NCBI GenBank assembly: GCA_035582835.1 | Contig: JAYKAV010002929.1 | Coordinates: forward strand, 483,589 to 547,588 | DNA length: 64,000 nt | Direction: 5' to 3' | Origin: Phoebastria nigripes | Taxonomy: Eukaryota; Chordata; Aves; Procellariiformes; Diomedeidae | Part shown: one piece after another, positions 1 through 11,857 of the stretch | Position numbering within the stretch: the first letter of the stretch is position 1 | Layout of the letters: the number at the start of each line of letters is the position of its first letter | Position numbers and translations under genes: made by a program | Notes under the pieces: model-generated | Seen by the model: the letters and a program-made list of their open reading frames with translations, nothing else | What the model was told of the DNA's origin: nothing | Database searches by the model: none

Positions 1-1734
1 TTCTACCATGTATATGAACACAAAATAAATTACATCTGTGTATAAACTGGTACAATAAGTGGAACGCCATCCAATTGCTTACTTATCTCCGAACAATATG
101 TTCTCTATATTTCTGTAAACACCCAAAGAAGCAAATAAAACAATCACACGCACTACATTATATCTCAAATTTAATCAAAAGTTATTCTGGATGCACTATG
201 TCCTGGACTTCCATGTACAACTCACTGTTTTCATGAGGAGTTCATGAATCAGTCGGGTTCATGATGCGGCCCCGTTTCGGAGTTTCCAATTGGAAAGAAG
301 ATGATGTTAGTTGCTGATGGTTAAGTAAGGCACTATAAAGTATCTAAGCAATTAAAAATATGTTTTTAAGCAAGCAAAACTCTTCTATGGAGAAGCGGGA
401 TTGGGAAGATGCTTAGGTCTTGACCCCAAATCAGCATGAGAACAGACTACTATACTTGGACAAAGTTCCAATGAATATGACTGAAGAACTGTAAACAGCA
501 GTGACAATAACCTTGAACTTCAGTAGCTCCTGGGGTACATGGTCATAATATCCTTGACTTTACCAAGCTTTTGTCCCAGCTGATTAACTAGCCTATCATG
601 ATTATATAATAGGCAGCTGCATACATTTACACCACTCTTTAAAGAAAAAAAATACCAGTTATTTCATTAAAAATCCCACCAACAACTATATACTAGAAAA
701 GCAATACAGTGATCATGACACCATAAAAAGGATGCTTTGCCAGTTCATTCTTGAGTTAAAAGTCCTTTCCTTTATACGTTTAAAGATCAGTTTAAAGGGA
801 TTCATTTCTTCTGTGTAAGTGCAGCAGAGTTAAAAAGGGGTCTATCAAAAATTGATCATGTAGAGTTTTAGCGAACGGGTAATGAAGAGTTGCAAAAACA
901 TATCTGCAAATAGATTTAACAAAACTCCAGCACTTTTAGTAAGGTACCCTGAATGTCCAAGTAATAGAATTGTAATTAATTGAGTATACAGAGTTGGCCA
1001 TTTGCCATTTGTAGTGCCAATATATACCAGTCAGTTCCTTCACACTTTCCACAGAATTTGACACAAGTCCAAGTGTTGAATGTTATGGAGCTGCATTTTT
1101 CATGTTCTTTTTACAGAGACAAACCATGGTATTCATCTCCACTCAAGCAAACCACTGTGCATGCACTGTAGCTGTTTCTAGTTGAGTTGAGCAGAGACAT
1201 CAGAATACCTTTGTGGTAAACACAGACTAATATTTTTAAAAATAGTATGGCAGGAGGTTAGCATCATAGCAGATGAAAACAGCTATTTTAATTTTTTTGT
1301 GATAATGACTAATGTATTTAGCAGTAGGGATTCAGTTAGGTGAATTGATGGGGTGACCACATAATTTACATAATTAGGTAACAAGGCAGAGCTTCTCTAA
1401 TTGTATCTCTATGTAAAAAAATTGCTACAGAAATACATGGATTTAAAAGGAACAATTAAACTGATCAGTGGAAGGTTGCAAATACAAGGCAAAAATACAG
1501 GGAAATACAGTGGAAGGGATGGTGTGTACAAAACTGATTGTGTCAAAATTGTATCCAGAAGGAATGGAAGAGGATGAAATGAGGATTTAAACTATGCAGA
1601 ACTAGATAAGAATACAAACTTTGAAGTCAAAACAACTTTCTAAAGGCTTACATCTAAAGGCTGGCATAAAACGCTTTTTTCATATTTATAATTAAATGCT
1701 ATTAAAGTATTATTATTATGCAGTATCTATTTAC
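1..1734. other. AT-rich non-coding stretch, nothing recognised
   Basis: I see no gene, recognisable repeat or regulatory cluster here. The sequence is AT-rich and unique-looking. The only open frame of note (980-1171, +) is 63 codons, well within chance length, and has no splice or homology support. If the exon-like block just to the right is real, this would be the intron that follows it. Confidence 0.6.
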
Positions 1735-2051
1735 CTCAGGAAAGATTAGTTTGCAGATGCTTTCAGTTAATGTGTGCAGGTACACTCTACTTCTGCTTGT
1801 TTTCCTTTGTGGAAGGTTTCCTTGAGCATCTTTTTCATGGACTTCTTTGCAGATGGGCAAAGCTGCTCTAGAGCTGTTTTCTGTGCGGTCCTTGTCATGT
1901 TCCTCAGTAATGTGACTTTGAGTCAGTAAGGAGAAAGGACATTCCCCTGTGATCTTCAAGTCTTTCAGTTTTGTACAGAACATACTGTACGAAGTCTCTC
2001 TCTTGAGATTAAGAGTACTTGGCTTTGTGTTTAATAGTTTTCTTCTGTTTA
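1735..2051 (-). CDS. Candidate internal coding exon, product not recognised
   Basis: This is a 317-bp block on the minus strand, open for 105 codons in one frame. It is bounded by a pyrimidine-rich stretch ending in TTGTTAG (acceptor at 2053-2052) and by the donor CCTGAG|GTAAAT (GT at 1734-1733). A second in-frame acceptor, AACAG, lies six bases further in. The conceptual peptide is mixed and charged, rich in Lys, Glu, Ser and Thr, and ends in ...[10 protein letters not shown]. It is not the hydrophobic or low-complexity product typical of a chance frame in AT-rich DNA. There is no in-frame start, so it would be internal. I do not recognise a family. By my rough estimate several frames of this length are expected by chance in 64 kb of this composition, so openness alone is weak. 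The case rests on the splice sites and composition together. Confidence 0.25.
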
Positions 2052-2251
2052 CTAACAAGAGCAGAAGATGCCAGAATAGTAGATAANGCAACCACTGTGG
2101 AAGATTATTGGTAGCTATAAATCACCACAGGAACAAATGCNTGCCCCTACAAAACAAGAAGAAAGAAAAACAATTAAAAACATTTATTTTCTCTTTTAAA
2201 TCCTGTGACGTGCCAGTTTTATCATATGTGCATTAAAATAATGCCTTTTCT

Positions 2252-2378
2252 AGGACCTTACTCAGGAAAGCACTTAAGCTCACGTGCCATTTTAAGCATG
2301 TAATCCCTACTGACTTCAGTGCTTCAGGTAATTAAAGTTGTGTGCATGGTTAAGTTCTTGGCTGAATTGGGGCTCTAG
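2252..2378. repeat. Ancient palindromic interspersed repeat (amniote type)
   Basis: An imperfect inverted repeat of about 125 bp. The left arm contains CAGGAAAGCACTTAAG and TTTTAAGCATG. The right arm carries the degenerate reverse complements (TTAAAGTTGTGTGCATG, TTAAGTTCTTGGCTGAAT). The middle holds a TGACTTCAGTG-type core. This architecture (TAAGCAC/GCATG arms around a TTGACTTCAATGG-like core) is a long-lived dispersed element I know from amniote, especially sauropsid, non-coding DNA. I do not assign a library name. Confidence 0.5.
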
Positions 2379-4358
2379 TGATTAAGGCAGATGAGTTGTT
2401 TTATCTGATATATCTTTGGTCACATTGATGGATGAGGTTTCTGAAAGAGTAGAGAGCAGAATTCTAATGAGAAAACCTTTTTAATTCTTCATAAGCAGCT
2501 ATTAAAAACTACCTGATATGGCACAATGAAACTGATTTGTTATGGATACTTAAATCTCAATTTACTTGATGCCCAAGATATCCTTTTTGTAACAGAGAAA
2601 TGTATGACTATAGTTAGTACTTGCACTTCTGGAACAGCAAACCATCCAAGACCAAAGCTTAGCACCTCGTGTAAAAGCCACTGACTGGTGACAACTAACA
2701 TAATGGGAATTTGACCGCATAACTGAAGTTGCTTGGAAACACCAAGGGATTTTTATGCTTTTGAAGGTGGTATCTTTCAAACAACACATTAATAAAAAGG
2801 GCTGCACTTTTCATTTTAATAATTGCCCCTCTTTGTTACATTTATTTCAGTTAGACCTAATCTGAAAAAGGCTCTTCCCTTAAGGGCTTCATTTTCCATT
2901 GACTGTATCCCATCGAATCAGATCCTCTCATCCTCATATAATACTCTAACAAGGTAATCCTTGAGAGCTTTTGGTGACTCTGGAAGCAGCTGAAGTGTTA
3001 CATTTGTCTCTCTGGAGATACAGTACAATAACTATTTCTTTCAGAGGCACTATGGCTTTAATCAGCCTGTGCACCACACTGCTTACTTCTGCCCCTGAGA
3101 CACCCAAAGGGCTTTTAGGGTCACACAGCAACTGTACCAGGGTTAAAAATAACTAATTCCCTGATACAGGTTATCAGCTGCTTCTTTTGAAACAGCTGGA
3201 ATGAATGGCACAGCAGAGGAGTGCTGCAGAACCAGCACAAATGGCACAGATAAGAGGAGAAACAAGCAGAAGCTACTTCGGCTGGACCTGCTGCTGAAAA
3301 ATAATATTTGGCAGAAAAGGCCCTTTTAAAGTATGCTGTAATACTGATGGTGTCAGGCCAGCTTCTAGGGCAGATCTATCAAAATTATTAAAGTATTATT
3401 TGAAGAATCAATAAACACAATGCTAAGAACAAGAGGCTGAAGAACGTTTACATAGCATTCTGTATTTCTGATTTCTGTTCTTACATAGAAACTCATTTGT
3501 TTCTACTGCATGGATATCAGTAATGCTTTATTTTTTATTGCTGAATACTGTTGTGTAGCAAATGAGGCAGTGAAAAATTTCAAGCAAGAACCACACTCTC
3601 AATACATAAATATACATAATACTTCTCTTTATAATGTAAGCATTGTTATATATATGTAAAAGTATTTTTATGCAGGAGCCATTATATAACCTTGTATTAC
3701 TTTACTAAAAAAGAAAAGCAGAAAAGAACCACCTTTTCTGCAGTTAGACTGATCTGTGTACTGAAATAAACTGTTAAGAAAAATAGTAACATAAATATAT
3801 ACGTGCACCATTGTCAAAGGATAAAAAAATTTATGGCTTTGATGGATCTTACATATATACTCACATGCTTTGCCGAATTTGGGCCTTAAATTTCGAGATA
3901 AATCTTGAATTTATAAAATAACACTACTAAAACTTTTTAAATCAAATATACCACCATTTTGGAAGAAAAAAATTGCTGAAATGTATTTCTGTGAAAAAAT
4001 GTATAATAAAACATTTAAAACATCTCCCAGTGAATGTAATACTGCATTTATATGTGCTGCTATTTAAAAAAAAAAAGTTTCTCTCTCTGTGAAGAATGTA
4101 AGACTGAATTAATGGTTAAATTAGATACCAAAAAATATTTATTGCATTTGCACTAAACTAAGAACAAAGGAAGTGAATGACCTTCAGCAATTACCAATAG
4201 TTTTGATGCAGTTTTTCTTCCTGCTGGTGAAACTATTTCTCTGTTTCTAGAAGACAATAATCTGGAATTATTTGGGGGTTCACTTCCATGCTAGCATATT
4301 GTATTTTAATTAAATTACATTTGATGTGGTAGGAAAATTATCCAGGCAGGTAGAATCA

Positions 4359-4470
4359 GCTCTGTGAAGGAAGTAATGCCATTATTTTACACCTGGAAAA
4401 CCCGAAGTCTCCAGAAGCTGCCAAGTGGGAAGGAGAGGTCCCAGAAGATGGTCATGGGCCAGAACTTATT
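4359..4470 (+). repeat. MIR-like SINE remnant
   Basis: The order of motifs resembles the 3' half of a MIR/CORE-type SINE: a TGTGAAGGAAGTAATGCC block (compare TGAGGTAGGTA), then ATTATTTTACACCTGGAAAA (compare CATTTTACAGATGAGGAAA), then GAGGTCCCAGAAG and a trailing CAGAAC. The copy is highly divergent, as expected for an element that predates birds. A profile search against SINE models would settle it. Confidence 0.35.
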
Positions 4471-6551
4471 CAGGGGCAAAATGGGCGCTGATGTGAAGGT
4501 CCCTGCATCAACAAAGCTGCTAGACATGCAGCTTCATTTTGTGATGCAGCCTGCCATCCTTTGTGTTGCAGGACGCCCACATTCAACCTCTTCCTGCCCT
4601 GCTGGGGACTGGAATCCGTGCCCTTGCTCTGAACATGACCTTGGGCTCCTGCCAATTGCTATTTATGACAAAATCATCATTGATTTGCAAGAAAGTGGAG
4701 ATCCATGATGTTTCTAGTAATAATACTGTTGTACAAAACCAGTATCATCAATGTACAGATCTTTAAATTCCAAATAATGATGACACAGTTCCTAAAGAAA
4801 GCTTTCTGCAGAACTATTTTCTAAGTATCCTGAAGTTCTTGTTTTCCTGGAAACAAACGGGATGGTCCTTTGATAACATATATCCCAGTCCAAAACCAGT
4901 ATCAACTTAATAGGCATAACGATTTTCAAGCAGTGACCAATTCAAGACTTCCTGACCTCTGCAATGACAAGACCCCCTAAATCACATTTTTAAAGAAACA
5001 AAGTGGAAAACCTAATTCAATGACAGTTCAGAGGATTCAAATACTGAAAAAAACCATGCCTATACTAGGTCTTCCTTTATTAAAACATCAGGTTTGCATC
5101 TGGTATCCTAAATGCATCTCGCACTTAATATAACTAAAATTCAGAAAAAAAGTCTATTGTGTTATAGGAAAACCTCTCTCACTCAAACGGTAATTAGACA
5201 GTGGTTTTATAGGTCTGACAGGACAAAGATAATGAATCGCCAGTGTAGAGTTTACAGAAGGAATTTCAGCAGTATGATGGACCTTAAAAAAGTACAAGAA
5301 AGATGATGGCACACGACAGGTTAAGTCAAACATTTGCAAATGTGTTCCAAGAATGAGGAACACCAGCCCTGCCGTTGTTCACAATGTTTAAAGACATTTT
5401 CTGACCATAACAAAAAAATTAGAAACATGAGGAAACATCGGAAAAGTTTCTGGTTTTAATTCCTCTCCAATAATGCTTTGAGAGAGCTCATCCCAAGGGA
5501 GCAGCAATGTTTAATGTGAATTCTCCATCTCTGCCATATTAATTGCTGTCATATTTACCTTGGGAAGCAAACTGAAAATTAAAATTAAATAATCTGCTGT
5601 AAGATCAAACTACAAGTAATCAATTTATTCAGTGTCTGGCTGAATGCAACATGGCACTGTGCCACTCAGAAAAATGAAGATGACTTTACATAGTATAGTC
5701 ATAGCAGCAGAATAACTTAACAGTGCTCAAAATGCTTTGTGCAAACATTTCATTGNATATTTTCATCTATACTTGTCTTACAGCCAAAATGCCTTCCTGT
5801 ATGCTTATTTGTACTAGTTTCTTCTGAATATTTTCCTCTGCCAAAACATTTCCTTGACAGTGCCATGAAATACAGTGCAATGAATCAATCATACAGTAAA
5901 ACCCCCTAATATTAACACAGCCATTTATAAGAATTAAGCAATACCACTTGTTAACAGCAGCTAAAGGTGGTTTTTAATTTCAGNTTATGGACATGGGACA
6001 AAAATTAGAAGCAACATTAAATACTTTTTTCTTATTACAAGCAGATAACAGGAGTTATCAGAGTAGGACAGAATATGGTATTATGCTACAATGTCACTTT
6101 TTTATTTTTAATCATACATATCACTTTGTTAGGTGAGCTGCTGCATGTTGAGCAAGAATTAAAAAGAAAAAATTAGTTTGTTTTGCAGCTGTCGGAAGAT
6201 AGCACTGACTGCATCTAACTTTCTCCAGCACGAGAGTGATTGCAGCACCTGGAGGAGCTCAGTGTGGTCTGGGAGCCGTTGCCTCAACAGAAGCAGCTGT
6301 TAACTTCTGTCTTGCCTTTATGTAAGGCCGAGGCTTGTGATTCCCACTCAGCTCTAATCTCTGTGGGATTCAGAAATCACTGCCTTTTGCCCCTTGCCAG
6401 TCAGTAGGCCTCTGCACAGAGCAAGGCAGGAACTGTTGCTTTTATGCACAGGCAAAACACAATCAGCTTCTAGCAAGACATAGAATCACCCTATCAGTAG
6501 CAGCTCATTGTGGATTCAGCTGTTGTGCCTGCCAGCAGACAAACACAGGGA

Positions 6552-6573
6552 AAATAAATAATAATAATAATAA
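6552..6573. repeat. (AAT)n microsatellite
   Basis: About five AAT units following an AAAT lead-in. A simple sequence repeat with no other feature attached. Confidence 0.9.
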
Positions 6574-7179
6574 CAACCTAATAATTTTGTCTTATTAATC
6601 TGAAGTGCAATATCTGCACTTTACTTTTTCTACTTCAAGTGCTGTGTGTAGCAACAGAATCAAAGCCCTGGTGATTTGTCTGTTTTCAAGGATTTTAAGG
6701 AGGCTTCTAAAACACTCAGAGAAAATTGCTCAAGTCCGCATCAATATATAAGTTAAGATTTTAAGAAGTCAAAGTAAGCATTTATTAGTCTTATTAAATC
6801 CTCTACAAATAAGTAAGCTTTCTTTGACTGCTTCATTGTTAACTTAAACATGTTCAGAGTGCACACACCTTCAAAGCATTAATTTGTTTAGGTATTGCTG
6901 CTTTGGAGAGCACAAGATGTAAGTAACTGGAGGAGATAGGCAAATCTGTTTACAAATTTCTAAGTGCTAGTGAGTCATACCTAATAGAAAACTGCCAATT
7001 GTTGACCTAGGTAGAGGACATCTTGGAAAAGATGTGTCCTTGTGAAGAGGAGTGAGATGTTTTCCTGCATCTCCCCAGTCAGATACTAACCCATCAACTG
7101 AAATTTGAGGATGCCTCATTTACCCCTTTCCAGTAATTTGGTCCTGTCATTAACACAGTAAATACATTTGCTAACTTAC

Positions 7180-7279
7180 CTGGGGATAACTGTGTCATTA
7201 CACAAGAATAATTTAAAAATTATATTGTGTGTAACTTGCATATTAGGTAAAGTGCACCGTAGGGATAGGATTTCTAAAT
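7180..7279 (-). other. Exon-like block, product not recognised
   Basis: A 100-bp minus-strand segment between a near-ideal acceptor (a T/G-rich tract ending GTTGCTGCTGCAG, AG at 7281-7280) and a consensus donor, CCCCAG|GTAAGT (GT at 7179-7178). One of the three frames is open through all 32 codons. The peptide is unremarkable and I do not recognise it. An open frame this short is quite likely by chance, so the splice sites carry the evidence. The donor is one of the best-matching in the window. Confidence 0.2.
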
Positions 7280-7795
7280 CTGCAGCAGCAACACAAACAT
7301 AATTAAAATATTAATCAGACCAAATTGCATAGAGAATATAACTCTATAAAAAGAAAATTGCAAAGCCAAGGAGTTGAGCTCTAGGAAATCCCAAATATAG
7401 GTGACCATTCAATCCTAAATCATTACCACCCTTGGGTAGATACAGGCTTTACTTACACTACAAAGTAGTACCTTTTTTCCCAGCAAGATTCTAGGCTCTT
7501 TCACGGCACGGATTTTTGCTACTTGAGCAAACGCAATAACTGATGAAAAGGTTGTTATCCTCTCTGTAGATCAGGATGAGACAAGATACTGGACAGTGGA
7601 CTTCACAATAATTTACTGGTACCCAAGAAATTACTAGATTCAGCAATCTCAAATTCCACTCTAGCTCTCAAAAGGAATATGCTTTGTCAGGCATTAACTT
7701 TTCTCCTTGTTCCCCCAAACTCCCACCCTTCTTTCTGACAAGTTATCCCTAGTTCTCATCTGTCTGTACCCCAGAGCCCTTTAGAATAGTCTTAC
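7280..7795. other. Interval between exon-like blocks, with a further weak exon candidate
   Basis: Mostly unremarkable sequence. On the minus strand, a segment of about 65-85 bp begins after the acceptor CTTTTCATCAG (near 7,550). It could end at a GTACTA donor or at GTGTAA|GTAAAG (near 7,457), and one frame is open through both. It contains several CpGs, unusual for the surroundings. Evidence is weak. Confidence 0.2.
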
Positions 7796-7915
7796 CATTT
7801 TTTCTGCAAAGCACTAATTGCCATTGTGTGCTGTGCAAGCCCAGTTCCAGTGTCCTTACTGCCAGACATAGCTCTGTTTGGGGCTATTTCTAAGAGAAGT
7901 ATACTCAAAACTTTT
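7796..7915 (-). other. Exon-like block, product not recognised
   Basis: A 120-bp minus-strand segment with acceptor GGTATTTCCTTACAG (AG at 7917-7916) and donor AAATG|GTAAGA (GT at 7795-7794). A second good donor, GGCA|GTAAGG, lies inside it (GT at 7855-7854). One frame is open for all 39 codons, and another only as far as the inner donor. With the inner donor, the reading phase agrees with the weak exon candidate and the 7,180-7,279 block to the left. That is suggestive only, because alternatives were chosen to fit. Product unknown. Confidence 0.2.
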
Positions 7916-10463
7916 CTGTAAGGAAATACCACAGCACACCACAGCACTTACTGAACTATCATCTAGTGGAATTGCAGTGATTACCAAGCTAAGTACAAGG
8001 TAGTAGAGCCGCTATGATGAAATAATACAAGTCATAGCAATCAATTATTATTTTAACAGTCCAAACATTTTAGCAAATCCAAATTCAATGTTGTAACTCA
8101 TCCCAGTGACTGTCCTATATGACTGCTTAGGGCAAGCTAAAAATCTAGACCTTGCTTACAAGAAAGACTTTCTCCCCACATAATGTAGAATTTCCTCACC
8201 TTTCTACCTTTTTTTTTCCTTATGAAGTGTTTTAAGAAACAGAGAAACACAACCAAGTGTTTCCTCTGTGCTCCAAGTTGAATGGATTGCGATCTGTGTT
8301 GCTGCAACATTAGACAGCTACCAAGCCAGGGGATGAAGAAAATCATTACCTTTGTTTTCTGAGAAGAAAATAAGTTCTTGTCCCTATTGTAATCAGCAGA
8401 AAATAAGTTTCACGGAATACATAAGTAGACTTTAAAACTGCTAATATGTCTCATTTTAAGGTCATCATGAGACAGACATTTCTTCTGCTTTAAAATATTA
8501 GCATTTGTGTAATAACACGAAGCTCTATACCTTGATACAGAATCCAGTGTTCTCAAAGACAGGGACAAACACTAGTTTTAAAGTATCACTGAATTTCTGA
8601 TACTGATTTTGCAACTGACTCATTTGCCTCTAATGGTCTGAAGCAAATCCCTGGTTCCAAATATAGCCCTGGGAGAAGCCCAGACTCCAGATGTCAAAAT
8701 TATATTGCAGTCACATCTCTGGTTTCAATTAAAGGCACAGGGGGAACCCTAACTACTGCCCCCATGTTTTGGCATGTAGCTAAAGNAAGGACTGATTCCC
8801 AAATATTGCTTATAAAATATATATTTGTCATTTTAAGTATCACATGTATTTTCATAGGCTAAATATTTTTCCTATGCTAGGACCAAATAACAGGGAGGCA
8901 TGCTGAGAAGATAGCGTGGGAAAAATATTCTCTTCCTGTGAGTCAAAGCCTATCTGTGAAAACACTCCATAGCAAGCCCAGCAGGCAGCCTCATAGCACC
9001 TGATTCTCTGCTTCCCCCCTCACGCGCTCAGGCGGAAACAGCAGCCCTTGGTTGTGGCACATCCTCGCACCCTCACCCCTGGTCCAAAGCATGGCTTGTA
9101 CCACCAGCTAAGCAACTTAAAATGGAGATACTACCCCTGAAAACCCCAGCCTCCTTACACTGTGGGAGCTCTTGAGGTTGACTGCTCATGGGCATTTTTC
9201 CTGAGGCAGAGCTAAAGATACCTCACAAACACTAGAAACAACCTGCTGTATGTAAGCACAACACATTATTTAAGTTGATTTTTTTTTTTGAGAAATCCTG
9301 ATATTGAACTGGCAGAGCTCATGATACCTCAAGTCATTCGGGTACCCAGATGAGGAAGCAACTGAAACAGAGGAGGTGCTGCAGTGAGGACAAGCAAAAC
9401 CAAAACCAATCCAAAGTGTCTAGAAACTATTCTCACACCTTAAAGGAATGTATTTTAAATATAGCATTTAATCTGCACTGGCAGTCCGTGAAAGTACAAT
9501 AATTTCATGAAAATCGTAACAGGAAAGCTAAGAAATAAATTTATGTCTTCAGAACTCCTCCTTTTCAAGAATTAAAATTTGTCCTGAGGACATGCGGTGT
9601 TCATGACAGCAGGAATTAGATGTAAAGATCGAAGTCTTGTTAGAAGCCAATGGAATGTAAATTAGAATTCACAAAAGAAGGGCTGTGGTTCTAGAATATG
9701 AAGTAATTGTCAGTCGTGCTTGCTGATTCTTTCCAAATACCTACTTACAGTTGAATCTCTCAAACTTACCGATGCATATAACTGTACTCATTTAAGTAGA
9801 CCTCTAACTTCGAATGTCTGCAAAATCTGATTTTTATTTAGTTCATAGATCAAAAACATTTTCAGGAGCAAAGAAAGTAAAAAATAATTGTTATTATTCT
9901 GTAATGAGAGTGAAATCTAGTAACTTTTTATCTCATAGTATTTTTCACTGCAATCTTTAGCTAGTATTCATGACTTAGCCAGGATTGCTGCATCTTCTAT
10001 AATAAATGAAACAATAAACTATTTAAAAATTACAAAATTTCTAACACATGAAATAACTTCTCATTTGAGAACCATGGTCTGGATTAACTGTGAAGCATCT
10101 TCAGAGATAATAAAATAATTCTCCTACTTCTTCAGAGACGCTTATCTTGCTGAGACTTGTACATGTACATTAATCTAATTGAAGTTGAATGTGGGTAACT
10201 GTTTATGCAACTGACACACAGGTTTGCGTAAATACCGCTATTGTTATTGTTTTCCCAAAGATACTGGAGCATTGTAGAGCAATATAAAACATTGATTGGA
10301 GTGTCTTATGACAGTGCGTATGGTTAAATATTCCCTTTGTGTTCACAGCTTTAAATTATAATGAACAGCAAGTTTTATAAATAATGGAGTANCAAAAGTT
10401 TCTCTGAACTCTATAGATCTCAGAGAACAGTTTGAAAACTAGGTCTGTAGAAAGCAGTGTTTC

Positions 10464-10537
10464 ATTAGTAGATTTCAATTGCAGTTTTCTGACTGAATAC
10501 TTGCCAGCTGCCACTTCTGTTTACAATGTCTACAAAA
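10464..10537 (+). repeat. Direct repeat copy 1 (74 bp)
   Basis: Shares ATTAGTAGATTTCA, TTTTCTGACTGAATA, TTGCCAGCTGCCA and CTTCTGTTTACAATGTCTAC, in the same order and spacing, with the copy at 11,423-11,502. It differs from that copy by a few substitutions and by lacking a 2-base and a 4-base insertion. Flanking sequence is unrelated, so the unit ends are sharp. Confidence 0.9.
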
Positions 10538-11422
10538 ACATTTTCACACTGAAAATCACTGACAATTACCTTTCATATTTATTCATAGTTAAGCACTCAT
10601 GCCAACTCCCATTGAAGTCAATAGCAGGTTTCTAGATATAGCAGGAATAGTTCTGTGCTGTTGTCACGGAAATACTGATTTGCGTGTTTTCCTATTTTTG
10701 AAGCAAAACACGGCCTTGGATTTTTTCATTTTGNGTTTTTGCAGGTAGGTGCGCAGGTGTGATCATGAACACAGAACTGAGGTCATTTGAGATTCTGGAA
10801 AAGTTAAATACTACACGTGGGAAGCTAATAACAGGAACTTCTAATTAGTAAAAATGATTTATCCTGCAGCAGCGAGGTCATGTCCTTGTAATTTTTCTGA
10901 TAGGGAAAAAAATATATTGATTGAAAAGGTGTATTCAACCAGAATAGATGGTTTAAGAGTTTTTTTCACAGCCATCATGAAGCTACTGATTCTGCTTTAT
11001 CTAGAGCCCATGGCAAAGAAAGCAGCTCTGAAGAAGAGGAGAAATCAGCTACTTTCCCAATTGTTCTCTTCCATGGTATCTGCAGGGCAGGACCAGCAGG
11101 CACCTTCCTTTTTGATTAAATGCTTACAGATGGTTTCTGCTACAAAACATGTTTAAAATAAATGAAATTGTTGATTTGGCCACGTGCACTGTAAATCAGT
11201 ACCTTCATTTTTTATTTCACTGATTGGCCTATTCACAGCCCATCCCTTTCAAAATCTGCTATTTTAAAAAAGATCCGAGTACACAAAAGCAGTGGATCTT
11301 ATCTTTGTAAAGCACAGTTCCAAAGGCACATCTTGTGAAACTGAATGCTCTAGGAATACATTACAATACCAATTTACCTATTGAGTATATCACTTAGTTG
11401 CTTTCTAATACTCTTCTGGAAA

Positions 11423-11502
11423 ATTAGTAGATTTCAGTTGCAGAGTTTTCTGACTGAATATTTGCCAGCTGCCATAAACTTCTGTTTACAATGTCTACAA
11501 AA
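11423..11502 (+). repeat. Direct repeat copy 2 (80 bp)
   Basis: Same orientation as the copy at 10,464-10,537, about 960 bp downstream of it. It carries an extra AG after TTGCAG and an extra four bases (TAAA) inside the GCCA/CTTCTG junction. Neither copy resembles CR1 or another family I know. It is either a local duplication or two insertions of an unrecognised short element. Confidence 0.9.
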
Positions 11503-11722
11503 TCACAGGGTAATCTTCCTGGAGTTATTCTAGGTAGAGTACCTAGAACTGTCCACAGTTCTTCATCTCACAACCTGTATAACTGCATTGACTGCAACGA
11601 TGTTAACACCACAGTATTCTTACCAAAGTCTGAAAGAGAAAAGCTTTGCTCCATTTCTCAGATAGCATAGTTTTTCTCATTTATCGTAGCATTATTTTGC
11701 AATATCTGCTGTTCTTTATTAT

Positions 11723-11857
11723 GTGAGAGATACAAAGGAGAGAAGGGAGATACAGACAGAATAAAGGAACAAGAAGGAAAAAACAGAAGAAAGTAGAGAA
11801 GGAAGCCTATAGAAGGACATGAGGATTAAAAAACCATAAGGAAGAAGGAAAACATGG
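11723..11857 (+). repeat. Polypurine tract
   Basis: About 135 bp that is overwhelmingly A and G on the plus strand (GAGAGA, AAGGAGAGAAGGGAGA, AAGAAGGAAAAAACAGAAG), with no fixed repeat unit. A low-complexity strand-asymmetric tract with triplex or H-DNA potential. Confidence 0.8.

Larger units (their letters stand above)
2379..7179. other. Non-coding stretch with minor repeat remnants
   Basis: No supported gene. It contains a possible SINE remnant around 3,095-3,140 (TTAGGGTCACACAGCA), a MIR-like remnant at 4,359-4,470 (separate entry) and an (AAT)n microsatellite at 6,552-6,573. A locally less AT-rich patch at about 6,190-6,430 shows no open frame or repeat I can name. Open frames at 4,364-4,708 (+) and 5,154-5,363 (-) are chance length and lack splice support. 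Confidence 0.5.

Noticed and set aside
3095..3140. TTAGGGTCACACAGCA, resembling the MIR 3' region
   Set aside because: Only a short motif matches and the flanks do not follow the element, so it was not called as a repeat.
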